A DNA stretch of 64,000 nucleotides from CALBTQ01 sp036725605 (GTDB lineage: Bacteria; Lernaellota; Lernaellaia; Lernaellales; Lernaellaceae): contig DAIMDW010000013.1 of NCBI GenBank assembly GCA_036725605.1, positions 62,001-126,000 on the forward strand. Reading direction: 5' to 3'. Below, piece after piece: positions 1 to 7,495 of this stretch. Position 1 is the first letter of the stretch. Every line of letters begins with the position of its first letter. The translations under genes and the position numbers were made by a program. The notes under the pieces were generated by a model. That model worked only from the letters and a program-made list of their open reading frames with translations. It was not told where the DNA came from and made no database searches.

Positions 1-416
1 TGCAGTACAAAACCTTCGTCGAGTCCAACTCGCTGTACAACACCGCGCCGACCTTCGGCATCTACATGCTGCGCAACGTGCTGCGGTGGCTCGATACGAG
101 CGGCGGTCTGGCGGCGATGGAAGCGCGCAACCGCAAAAAGGGCGACATGCTTTACGGCATGATCGACGGCTCGAACGGCTACTACAATTGCCCGGTGAAG
201 AAGGAAGACCGTTCGTTGATGAACGTCGTGTTCCGTCTGCCCAACGAAGAACTGGAAGCCAAGTTCATCGCCGAAGGCAAAGCCAACGACTTCATCGGCC
301 TCAAAGGTCATCGCAGCGTCGGCGGCTGCCGCGTGTCGATGTACAACGCCACCTCGCCCGAGTCGATCGCCGCGCTGGTGGAATTCATGAAAGACTTTAT
401 GAGCAAAAACGGATAA
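1..416 (+). CDS. serC: Phosphoserine aminotransferase, C-terminal part
   Basis: This is the last ~137 residues of a class V PLP aminotransferase; the 5' end lies outside the window and the reading frame is open to the left edge. SerC converts 3-phosphohydroxypyruvate and glutamate to phosphoserine in serine biosynthesis, and serves a parallel step in pyridoxal phosphate synthesis. The fragment starts with the SerC-like stretch YKTFVESNSLYNTAPTFGIY and ends with the typical tail containing GLKGHRSVGGCRVSMYNA, which binds the substrate phosphate in this family. The fold-type I PLP lysine would lie upstream of the window. It converges on the hybrid kinase gene, with the hairpin array between them. 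Confidence 0.93.
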   Translation, partial: QYKTFVESNSLYNTAPTFGIYMLRNVLRWLDTSGGLAAMEARNRKKGDMLYGMIDGSNGYYNCPVKKEDRSLMNVVFRLPNEELEAKFIAEGKANDFIGLKGHRSVGGCRVSMYNATSPESIAALVEFMKDFMSKNG

Positions 417-441
417 CCGATCCGTTACCGCCATACACAAT

Positions 442-651
442 GGGGCGACTTCCTGACGGGAGTCGCCCCAACTGCTTAAAAAGTCATCCCTGACTTTTTA
501 TGCTGACGGTCGACGAAAAGCGCGGTTTTCGTCTCCCTTCATTTTCAGCGAATTCACATCGCTGAAAATGGCAATCCATCCATGGATTGCGGCAAAACTG
601 CTTGTACGGCAGCTTTGCCAGGGGCGACTTCCTGACGGGAGTCGCCCCAAC
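442..651. repeat. Array of seven consecutive hairpins with identical first and last units
   Basis: The gap between convergent genes is almost entirely inverted repeats. Stems are: 442-450/461-469 (9 bp), 477-486/491-500 (10 bp), 512-519/526-533 (8 bp), 540-550/560-570 (11 bp), 571-578/583-590 (8 bp), 591-596/614-619 (6 bp plus an inner CTGC/GCAG pairing), and 621-629/640-648 (9 bp). The first and last hairpins are the same sequence; the exact direct repeat spans 442-472 and 621-651. The last four units abut or are one base apart. All stems are perfect by eye. Some units surely act as terminators, but seven are more than termination needs. Confidence 0.85.
477..500 (+). terminator. Likely terminator of serC
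   Basis: A perfect 10-bp stem (477-486/491-500) with a 4-base loop; its 3' arm carries a run of five T. It lies 60 bases after the serC stop. The stem is A/T-rich, so strength is uncertain. The GC-rich hairpin at 442-469 just upstream has no T tract of its own. Confidence 0.5.
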
Positions 652-671
652 ATTTTAATTGTTTATGAATA

Positions 672-2609
672 TTAGTTACTGTCGAGTTTGTTCAACGTTT
701 CCAGGGTCAGGCGCAACAGTTCTTCCAGCTTGTTCATGCGCCCCGCCGCGTGCGACAGCTTGCCCGAGCGGGCCAGTTTTTCCAGTTCGAAGGCCTGTCC
801 ACGCAACGGCGCGACGCGCATGAGTTCGGCCAGTTCCTTGATCTCCTCGCTGAACATCGCGATGCGGTCGATGTCCTCTTCGGCCCAGGCGCGTTTGAGC
901 AGCTCGAATGTTTCGCTCACCTGCGCCGTAAACTTTTCACTGGTGCGGCGCACCAGGTCATCGTTGTGATCGAACGCCTCCAGCAGCATGTTGAGCGTGA
1001 TCGGCTTGTCGGTCAGCCGGCGTTCGGCGTCGAATACCTCGTCACGATCGAGCCACTTTTCCATCGTCTGTTGCACCTCGCCGATCTGCAGCGGCTTGGG
1101 CAACGCATCGTCGGCGCCCGCATCGACAAACTGCAGGCGCTGGGCGGGCTCGGCCCCGGCGTACAGACCGATGATCGGCACGGGCACTTCACGCGCGGTC
1201 AGTTTTTGTCGCAAATTTTCGACGACCTGACGCCCCAACGTGGTCAGCGACCGCGCATCGAGCAAAACCAGATCGATCGACGCCCCCTCGATTTCCAACA
1301 GCGCGTCTTCCAGGTCGGAGACCGCCTTGGTGCGGTAACCCAATTTATCCAACAGGTGCGTCACGGCGAGTTGACCGACGCTGTCGGCGTCCATGCATAA
1401 AATCGTCCGCTGCCCGCGCATGCCTTCCTGCAGCGAATGACGGGTGATGATCTTGCGATCCTCCATCGGCAGGTCGCTGTCCTTGAGCGCGGCAATGTTG
1501 ATCAGGGTCTGGAAGAACCGCGCCGGCTTGAGCGGATGAGTGAGATAGGCGGTAAAGCCGATTTCCCGCAGGCGCGCCGCATCGCCGCGACGGCCGGTCG
1601 AGGTCAGCATGATCAGCGAGGTCTTGTCCAGCTTTTCATTGGCGCGCACGGCGCGGCCCAGGTCCTCCGCCTCCTGCCCCATCAACCTGGTGGCGATAAT
1701 CAGCGCGTCGAAGGGCGTCTCGTTGGCCACTGCGCCCTGCATCATCGACAAGGCGAGCTTGGGCGACTGCGTCTCGCGCACGATGCAGCCCCACCCGGCA
1801 AGCTGTTCCAGCAGTTGCGCCGAGTTGTCCTCGTCGTCGCCGACGATCAACAAACGCATGCCGCGCACCGAGGCGACCGGTCGATGTTCGTCGACCGCCT
1901 GGGCCTTGGCGTAAGGCAACGTGAAGCGATAGGTGACGCCCTGCGCGGGATCGAAATCGACGGCGAATTTTCCGCCCATCGCCGCGGCCAGGCGCTGCAC
2001 CAGGGCGATCTGCAGGCCGAAGCCGAAGCACTCGTTGGACATTTCTTCCAGCGGCAGCGGATCGGTATTGATCAACTGACACATGCCGATGGGAACGCCG
2101 CCGCCGGTGGTGTGCACGGAAAATTCGATGCGCACTTCGTCCTCGGTTTCCGCGGCCAGCACCGCGTCGAGAATCGTCTCGACGCCGGTCGCCGTGTGCA
2201 ACGCCACGCGCGCGATGTTGGCCAGCATCTGCCGCAGACGGCCGGCGTCGCCGAGCAACTGCGCGGGCACCTCCGGATGCACCAGGCTGCTGAGCGTAAT
2301 GCCGCGCTCGGAAAATTCCGGGCTGAGTTGATCGGCCAGGCCCAGCAACACGTTGCGCGGATCAACCGGCTCGACGGCCAGGCGGAAGTTGCCCTCCTCC
2401 AGGCGCGTCAGGTCGAGCACGTCGTTGATGAGCATCACCAGATCCTGCGCGTCATGCAGAATGGTCAGCACGGCCTTGTGGCGCACCGGCGACAATTCCA
2501 TGCTCAGCATGTGCGCGATGACCTCGATGACCTTGTTCAGCGGTTGGCGCACCTCGTGGCTGAGCCAGGTAAAATACTCGCTTCTGGTTTGCTTGATTTC
2601 GTCGTTCAT
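672..2609 (-). CDS. Degenerate hybrid histidine kinase with two receiver domains
   Basis: A 645-residue cytoplasmic protein with no sensor or membrane segment. It starts directly at a HisKA box (LSHEVRQPLN, His18), then an ATPase-like domain to ~235, receiver 1 at ~250-375, receiver 2 at ~400-525 and a C-terminal helical HPt-like region. Several catalytic residues are lost. The N-box asparagine is replaced (LANIARVALHTA), the DxGxG motif reads TTGGG, receiver 1 has Ala for the phosphoacceptor Asp (ALIIATRLM) and His for the conserved Lys, and the HPt-like region has no His at the expected site. Receiver 2 keeps Asp (VLLDAR) and Lys (LPKP). It probably acts as a scaffold or phosphate receiver rather than an autokinase. 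Its start overlaps the upstream stop by 4 bases. Confidence 0.8.
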   Translation of the reverse strand: MNDEIKQTRSEYFTWLSHEVRQPLNKVIEVIAHMLSMELSPVRHKAVLTILHDAQDLVMLINDVLDLTRLEEGNFRLAVEPVDPRNVLLGLADQLSPEFSERGITLSSLVHPEVPAQLLGDAGRLRQMLANIARVALHTATGVETILDAVLAAETEDEVRIEFSVHTTGGGVPIGMCQLINTDPLPLEEMSNECFGFGLQIALVQRLAAAMGGKFAVDFDPAQGVTYRFTLPYAKAQAVDEHRPVASVRGMRLLIVGDDEDNSAQLLEQLAGWGCIVRETQSPKLALSMMQGAVANETPFDALIIATRLMGQEAEDLGRAVRANEKLDKTSLIMLTSTGRRGDAARLREIGFTAYLTHPLKPARFFQTLINIAALKDSDLPMEDRKIITRHSLQEGMRGQRTILCMDADSVGQLAVTHLLDKLGYRTKAVSDLEDALLEIEGASIDLVLLDARSLTTLGRQVVENLRQKLTAREVPVPIIGLYAGAEPAQRLQFVDAGADDALPKPLQIGEVQQTMEKWLDRDEVFDAERRLTDKPITLNMLLEAFDHNDDLVRRTSEKFTAQVSETFELLKRAWAEEDIDRIAMFSEEIKELAELMRVAPLRGQAFELEKLARSGKLSHAAGRMNKLEELLRLTLETLNKLDSN

Positions 2610-3769
2610 CGGTTTTTCTCCCGCCGCCGCAGCGCGCTACGCGCTTGTTGGGCGGTCGCTCCGGGGACCATTTTACTGTCGCCCAATTTTTTTAAATCCT
2701 GCATGGTCAACGTGCCGAGAAAACGCAGCACATAAACCGTTGGTGTTTTCGGATGCCAGCACAGCGCGTTCATGATCTGGTAATTACGGCTCCACTCGCG
2801 ATTGCGCGCGATCGTTTCGATGATGTCCTGCGGCGTCGAACGCTCTTTGGTCCACTCGAGAATTTCCTGCGTCGACACCCGCGGGTTGCGCATGACGCAG
2901 TCGCGAATGATCTTGTTGCTGCTTTTGATCATCACCCGGCGCGCTTCGGAATTGCCGCGCATCGCCAGCAGAATGCGGTCGACCATCGCCATTTTCGTGA
3001 TGCGCTGCAACATCGAACGGCGCTTTTGATCGTCCAGATCCGCATCGGGCTCTTGAATCAGATCGTCGGCGAACAACTCATCGGTGTCGAACACCTCGCT
3101 GAGCACGTCCTCGAAACTGAAGCCGCCGAACAGCCGGTCGTCCTTGGTCGACAACATCCGCGCTTCTTCCTCATCCGGCAGCGGCCGTTCCTTGGGCGGC
3201 GGCGCCGGTTCGGCTTCCCGCTGCTCCGCGGCGATGTCCCGCATAAAATCGTGGCCGCGATTGAGCTCGTAGAATTTTTTCAAGCGCTCGACGAGGTTCA
3301 AAGGCATGTGCGGATTGCGCGTCAGGCCGTACAGAATTTCCGGGTGCTTGAGAATCGCCGTTTCGTTGCGCGCGATGATGGTCAGCACCTGTTCGAAGGG
3401 GTTGGTTTCAGCCAGGTAACACAGCGTTTTCACGTGCGCTTGGGGATGCAGCGCGATGCGTTCGTAAATGTGATTGTTGTCGTATTTGCGCGAGGAGAGA
3501 TAGTGCAGAACTTTGTAGCTTAGCCCGGCGTCAATGCCGACCAGAGTGAGGCTTTCCGGCAGTTCGTCGAGGCTTTTTTGCGCCGCCTTGCGCACGCGGC
3601 CGTCCTCGTCGCCCCACAGAAAATACAGCGCCGTAAGCAGATCCTTGGTGCCCAAAGGAAACACGCCCTGGGCCACGGCCATGCGTTTGCCCAGCGGAGA
3701 ATTTTGCGGCAGCACCGATTGCAGTTGCGGTCCGAGCTCCTCGAACTTGAGCCGGAGAAACTTCGCCAT
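2606..3769 (-). CDS. Hypothetical HEAT/LRV-like helical repeat protein
   Basis: I do not recognise a named family. The 387-residue protein has an N-terminal helical-repeat region (~20-170) with short repeats such as NPHMPLNLVERLKKF and HPQAHVKTLCYLAE. A charged, acidic and Pro-rich linker follows (~185-250), then a second helical-repeat half (~255-365) containing NPRVSTQEILEWTKE and HPKTPTVYVLRFLG. Such repeats usually mediate protein contacts. There is no signal peptide. The start is supported by GAGG six bases upstream. Its stop overlaps the start of the degenerate hybrid kinase (ATGA), so the two are probably translated together and may form one signalling complex. Confidence 0.7.
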   Translation of the reverse strand: MAKFLRLKFEELGPQLQSVLPQNSPLGKRMAVAQGVFPLGTKDLLTALYFLWGDEDGRVRKAAQKSLDELPESLTLVGIDAGLSYKVLHYLSSRKYDNNHIYERIALHPQAHVKTLCYLAETNPFEQVLTIIARNETAILKHPEILYGLTRNPHMPLNLVERLKKFYELNRGHDFMRDIAAEQREAEPAPPPKERPLPDEEEARMLSTKDDRLFGGFSFEDVLSEVFDTDELFADDLIQEPDADLDDQKRRSMLQRITKMAMVDRILLAMRGNSEARRVMIKSSNKIIRDCVMRNPRVSTQEILEWTKERSTPQDIIETIARNREWSRNYQIMNALCWHPKTPTVYVLRFLGTLTMQDLKKLGDSKMVPGATAQQARSALRRREKNR

Positions 3770-3893
3770 TTAGGACCTCATGTCGGTCGTAGTGTCGAAA
3801 ATGTAACGACGCCCCATCCTCGGTCAACTTTTTATCGTGAATTCAGTTATCCCAAAAACGTCGGCAAAGAACAATAGTGGACCTTTAAAATAA

Positions 3894-3920
3894 ACAGCCC
3901 GGCCGGGGGCGCCGGGCTGT
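3894..3920 (-). terminator. Intrinsic terminator after the AIM24 cluster
   Basis: A perfect 10-bp GC-rich stem (3894-3903/3911-3920) with a 7-base loop. Read on the minus strand it is followed by TTATTTTAAAGG. It lies 20 bases after the last AIM24-family stop. Confidence 0.85.
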
Positions 3921-3940
3921 CGTGCGGTTGTTTTTATCGC

Positions 3941-4612
3941 TCAGTTATTGCTCTTTTCCACCGGGCGGAACGGATTGAGCCAGAAGGCGAACGGCGGTGC
4001 GCTGCGCGTCTGCACCCACAAATCGCCCTGCCCGTTGAAGCGGCAGACCAGGCCTTCGCCGGAAAGGAAGGTGGCCTTGAGACCGCCCACCGCCTGCACG
4101 TTGAAGGTCAGTGAATCCTGGAACGCGACGATGTGCGTGGTGTCGACGATGTACGAGCCGGCGACCGGGATTTTCTTCAGGCCGCCGTAGCTGCAGAAGA
4201 ACACCGTGCCCGTGCCGGTCAGCTTGATCAGGAACAAGCCTTCGCCGGCGAAGAACGACTGCAGGTTCAGCTTGGTGTCGATGTTGATGTCGCCGACGTG
4301 CGCGACGTACGCGCCCGACTGCATGTACATCGTGCCGCCGTTGAGCTCGACGGCTTCGACGTCGCCGGGGATCGAGGGCGCCAGCGAAATCGTGCCGGCG
4401 TCGCCCTCGGCGGTGAAGTCGTTGGTGAAGAAACTCTCGCCGACCAGCGCGCGTTTGAGACCGCCCAACAGGCCGCCTTTGGCTTTGGTCTGGATTTTCA
4501 TGTTCGCGCTCATCGCCACCATCGCGCCGGCCTCGGCGGTGACTTTTTCCCCGGCGGCGAGGCTCAGGGTCACCATGGCGAAATCGGGTTTTCCGGTCAG
4601 TTCGTAATTCAT
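3941..4612 (-). CDS. AIM24/TIGR00266-family protein (third of three)
   Basis: A 223-residue member of the AIM24 (TIGR00266) family, a beta-sandwich fold resembling tryptophan RNA-binding attenuation protein; the biochemical role is unknown. It shows the family pattern: an N-terminal start like MNYELTGKPDFAM, a glycine-rich segment GLLGGLKRALVGESFF near residue 50, and the C-terminal motif LSGEGLVCRFNGQGDLWVQT. There is no signal peptide, so it is probably cytoplasmic. A GGAGG lies six bases before the ATG. It is the last gene of a three-paralogue tandem reading leftward, ten bases after the previous one, and is followed by a clear terminator. Confidence 0.88.
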   Translation of the reverse strand: MNYELTGKPDFAMVTLSLAAGEKVTAEAGAMVAMSANMKIQTKAKGGLLGGLKRALVGESFFTNDFTAEGDAGTISLAPSIPGDVEAVELNGGTMYMQSGAYVAHVGDINIDTKLNLQSFFAGEGLFLIKLTGTGTVFFCSYGGLKKIPVAGSYIVDTTHIVAFQDSLTFNVQAVGGLKATFLSGEGLVCRFNGQGDLWVQTRSAPPFAFWLNPFRPVEKSNN

Positions 4613-4622
4613 GGCGCCCCTC

Positions 4623-5303
4623 CTACTGCTTGCGCGGCGGCAATTTTCCGCCGATCAACTTGCCGAATTCCGGCGCGTTGTGGGTTTGCATGTACAAGCG
4701 CCCCTTGCCCTCGAATTCGCACACCAGGCCTTCGCCGGAGAGGATCGTGGCTTTCCAGCCGCCGACCTTCTTGACCTTGTAATTGATGGTGTCTTCGAAG
4801 GCGACGATGTGGCCGGTGTCGCAGATGAACTTGCCGTCGATGTCCTTGGCGAAGATGCCGCCGAAGCTGTTGACCAGCAGTTCGCCCGCGCCGCTGATTT
4901 TGATCCAGAACACCGATTCGCCGGAAAAGAAACCCTTCATGCCGCCGAACTGCGTGTCCAGTTCCAGCGTCGGCGAGCCGGCCAGATAGCTGGTGCTCTG
5001 CACGATCAGGTTCTTGCTGCCGTCCAGCGAAATGTGCTCGATGTCGCCCACCAGCGTCGGCGCGAAGGTAACGTGCCCCTCGCCGCGCGCGGTGAACTTG
5101 TTGAGGAAGAAGCTCTCGCCGGTCAGCATGCGCTTGAGGCCCTTGAGCAATCCGCCTCCGCCCCGCGAGAACGTACTGGTTTCGATGTTGACGTTATCGG
5201 TCATCGTCACCATGGCGCCGCCTTCGGACACGAAGCTTTCGCCGTCGGCCAAATCGACCTGGGCCATGGCAAAGGAAGGTCGATGCATAATCTCGATCTT
5301 CAT
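4623..5303 (-). CDS. AIM24/TIGR00266-family protein (second of three)
   Basis: A 226-residue paralogue of its two neighbours, carrying GGGLLKGLKRMLTGESFF and the tail LSGEGLVCEFEGKGRLYMQT. I placed the start at the ATG at 5303 (MKIEIMHRPSFAM), because AAGGAG lies just upstream at the right spacing and the residues before it do not resemble the paralogues. The reading frame stays open 13 codons further upstream, into the preceding gene. No export signal is visible. Function is unknown. Tandem copies suggest subunits of one hetero-oligomer, since family members are thought to form ring-like assemblies. Confidence 0.88.
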   Translation of the reverse strand: MKIEIMHRPSFAMAQVDLADGESFVSEGGAMVTMTDNVNIETSTFSRGGGGLLKGLKRMLTGESFFLNKFTARGEGHVTFAPTLVGDIEHISLDGSKNLIVQSTSYLAGSPTLELDTQFGGMKGFFSGESVFWIKISGAGELLVNSFGGIFAKDIDGKFICDTGHIVAFEDTINYKVKKVGGWKATILSGEGLVCEFEGKGRLYMQTHNAPEFGKLIGGKLPPRKQ

Positions 5304-5316
5304 GTTAACTCCTTTC

Positions 5317-5985
5317 TCACCGCGCGGGCAGCATCGGGGCAATCCACCCCACGAGGGACGAAACCGTCCGGCTTTGGATGTACAGTTTGCCCTTGCCTTT
5401 GAAATTGGCCACGAAGCCTTCGCCGGATAACAACAGCGATTTGAGGCCGCCGACCTTTTTCACCTTGAAGGACAAGCCGTCTTCGAAGGCGACGATGTGG
5501 CCGGTGTCCACGATGTATTCGCCGTCCACGTCGATCTCGATGATGTTGCCGTAGCTGTTGAACCACAGCTCGCCTTCACCGCCCGCCTGCAGCAGGAACA
5601 GGCCCTCGCCGCTCATCAGGGCTTTGAGGCCGCCGTACTTGGTTTTGAGCGTCACGTCCGGCGTGCAGGCCAGAAACGCCGACGCCTGCAGAATGAACGG
5701 CTGCCCTTTCGCCAACGTCTTGGCTTTGATCGAGCCGGGCAACGTCGGCGAAACGATGATCTCGCCCGCGCCGCCCTCGGCCGTGTAGGTGTTTTGGAAG
5801 ATGCTTTCTCCGCCGACCAGCTTGCGGATCAGCGCCTTCAGGAAGCCGCCGTACGCCTTGGTTTTGATCGACAGGTTGGTCGACATGCCGACCATGGCTC
5901 CCGCTTCGGTGCGCACCTGTTCGCCCGTATCCAGATTGAGAAACAAACTGGCGAACGAGGGCCCATGTTTGATTTCGTAGTTCAA
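5317..5985 (-). CDS. AIM24/TIGR00266-family protein (first of three)
   Basis: A 222-residue paralogue and the promoter-proximal gene of the tandem. It has the same layout: MNYEIKHGPSFASLFL at the start, GGFLKALIRKLVGGESIF near residue 50, and LSGEGFVANFKGKGKLYIQS near the end. The start codon is TTG, supported by GGGGGA five bases upstream. It differs from the other two in lacking a Cys in the C-terminal LSGEG segment. Cytoplasmic and of unknown function. The 128-base gap upstream is A/T-rich and probably holds the promoter, but I could not pick a convincing one. Confidence 0.87.
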   Translation of the reverse strand: MNYEIKHGPSFASLFLNLDTGEQVRTEAGAMVGMSTNLSIKTKAYGGFLKALIRKLVGGESIFQNTYTAEGGAGEIIVSPTLPGSIKAKTLAKGQPFILQASAFLACTPDVTLKTKYGGLKALMSGEGLFLLQAGGEGELWFNSYGNIIEIDVDGEYIVDTGHIVAFEDGLSFKVKKVGGLKSLLLSGEGFVANFKGKGKLYIQSRTVSSLVGWIAPMLPAR

Positions 5986-6113
5986 TGGAATCCCCCTGAT
6001 CGTTGTTGAAAAACCGATCCCCGATTCTTACGAAGCGATATTTTTTCTATTGATGATCTTCGTTTTAGCACGGCGGCAATCACGGTTACAAGTCAGCATA
6101 AATTGAATTTCAA

Positions 6114-7484
6114 TTAAAATCCGCTCAGCCGGACGGTCTTCACGTTGACGAACTCGCGAATGCCCTCCGCCGACAGTTCGCGCCCGTAGCCCGACTCCTT
6201 CACGCCGCCGAAGGGCAGCGCCGGATCGGACTTGGTCAGGCCGTTGACGAACACGCTGCCCGCTTCGAGGCGCGCACACAACCGCTCGGCCTGTGCGCGG
6301 TCGCGCGTCCAGACCGACGCGCCCAAACCGAAGCGCGTGGCGTTGGCCAGGCGCACCGCATCGTCTTCGTCGGCCGCGCGAAACATGACGGCGACCGGTC
6401 CGAAAATTTCCGCGTCGGCGGCGGGCATGTCCATACGTGCATCGGTCAGCAAGGTAATCGGATAAAAATAACCTTTGCCGTCCGGAATGGCGCCGCCGAA
6501 CGCCAGGTGCGCTCCCTGTGCACGCAACGCTTCGACCTGCGCCTGGACCTCCTCGCGCAGATCGGCGCGGGCCAACGGACCCACGGCGGTCGCTTCGTCT
6601 TGCGGATCGCCCACGGTGCGCGCTTGCAAGTGCTCGGTGAACAACGCGAGGAACTCATCATAGACAGCGTCCACAACGATAAACCGCTTGGCCGCGATGC
6701 AACTCTGGCCGGAGTTGAGCAGCCGCGCCGTCGCACCGACATCCGCGGCTTGAGGCAGATCGGCGTCGGCCAGCACGACAAACGGATCGTTTCCGCCCAG
6801 TTCGAGCACCGATTTCTTCAACGCCTTGCCCGCCGCGCCGCCCACCGCGCGCCCGGCCGCTTCGCTGCCGGTCAACGTCACCGCCGCCACCCGGCGATCG
6901 GCGATCAACGTTTCGACGCGCGCCCCACCGGTCAACAAGGTCGTGAACGCACCGCTCGGCAAACCGGCCTCGCGCCACAGGCGCTCGATGGCCAGCGCAC
7001 ATTGCGGCACGTTCGAGGCATGTTTGAGCAGGCACACGTTGCCGGCCATCAGCGCCGGCGCGGCGAAGCGGAACACCTGCCAGAAGGGAAAATTCCACGG
7101 CATCACCGCCAGCACGGGCCCGAGCGGATCATAACGCACGCCGCTGTACTGCGCATCGGTGTCGATCTGTCGCGAAGCGAGAAACCGCTCGGCGTGCTCG
7201 GCGTAGTACTCGCACACCCAGGCGCATTTTTCGATCTCCGCGCGCGCCTGCCCGATCGGCTTGCCCATCTCCAAAGTCATCAGCAAGGCGTGGGCGCTCG
7301 CCTGTTCACGCAACAACGCGGCGGCGCGTCGCACCACGGCGGCGCGCTCGGCGAAGGTCGTCTCGCGCCAGGCGTGAAAGGCGTCACGGGCGACATTCAA
7401 TGCTTCCTCGACAGCCGCCGGCGTGTGTTCCTCGAATTGCTCGATCAGTTCACCGGTCGCCGGATTGATGCTGGCCTGCGCCAT
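6114..7484 (-). CDS. NAD(P)-dependent aldehyde dehydrogenase, succinate-semialdehyde type
   Basis: A 456-residue ALDH superfamily enzyme oxidising an aldehyde to a carboxylate. Visible catalytic residues are Asn131 in MPWNFPFWQ, Lys154 in LLKHASN, the general base Glu228 in ELGGNDP, and the nucleophile Cys262 in GQSCIAAKR. The C-terminal GGVKESGYGRELSAEGIREFVN is typical of the succinate-semialdehyde dehydrogenase subgroup (GabD/YneI-like). Length matches short members of that group. It is the last gene of a three-gene leftward operon, 11 bases after the amidase gene, with GGAG six bases before its ATG. The natural aldehyde cannot be told from sequence. Confidence 0.9.
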   Translation of the reverse strand: MAQASINPATGELIEQFEEHTPAAVEEALNVARDAFHAWRETTFAERAAVVRRAAALLREQASAHALLMTLEMGKPIGQARAEIEKCAWVCEYYAEHAERFLASRQIDTDAQYSGVRYDPLGPVLAVMPWNFPFWQVFRFAAPALMAGNVCLLKHASNVPQCALAIERLWREAGLPSGAFTTLLTGGARVETLIADRRVAAVTLTGSEAAGRAVGGAAGKALKKSVLELGGNDPFVVLADADLPQAADVGATARLLNSGQSCIAAKRFIVVDAVYDEFLALFTEHLQARTVGDPQDEATAVGPLARADLREEVQAQVEALRAQGAHLAFGGAIPDGKGYFYPITLLTDARMDMPAADAEIFGPVAVMFRAADEDDAVRLANATRFGLGASVWTRDRAQAERLCARLEAGSVFVNGLTKSDPALPFGGVKESGYGRELSAEGIREFVNVKTVRLSGF

Positions 7485-7495
7485 GGTCGTCTCCG

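Noticed and set aside
442..651. CRISPR array
   Set aside because: Only two units are identical; the rest are different palindromes without constant repeat and spacer lengths, and no cas gene is present.
6101..6116. Terminator for the aldehyde dehydrogenase operon
   Set aside because: The palindrome is short, wholly A/T and overlaps the stop codon; it has no GC stem.
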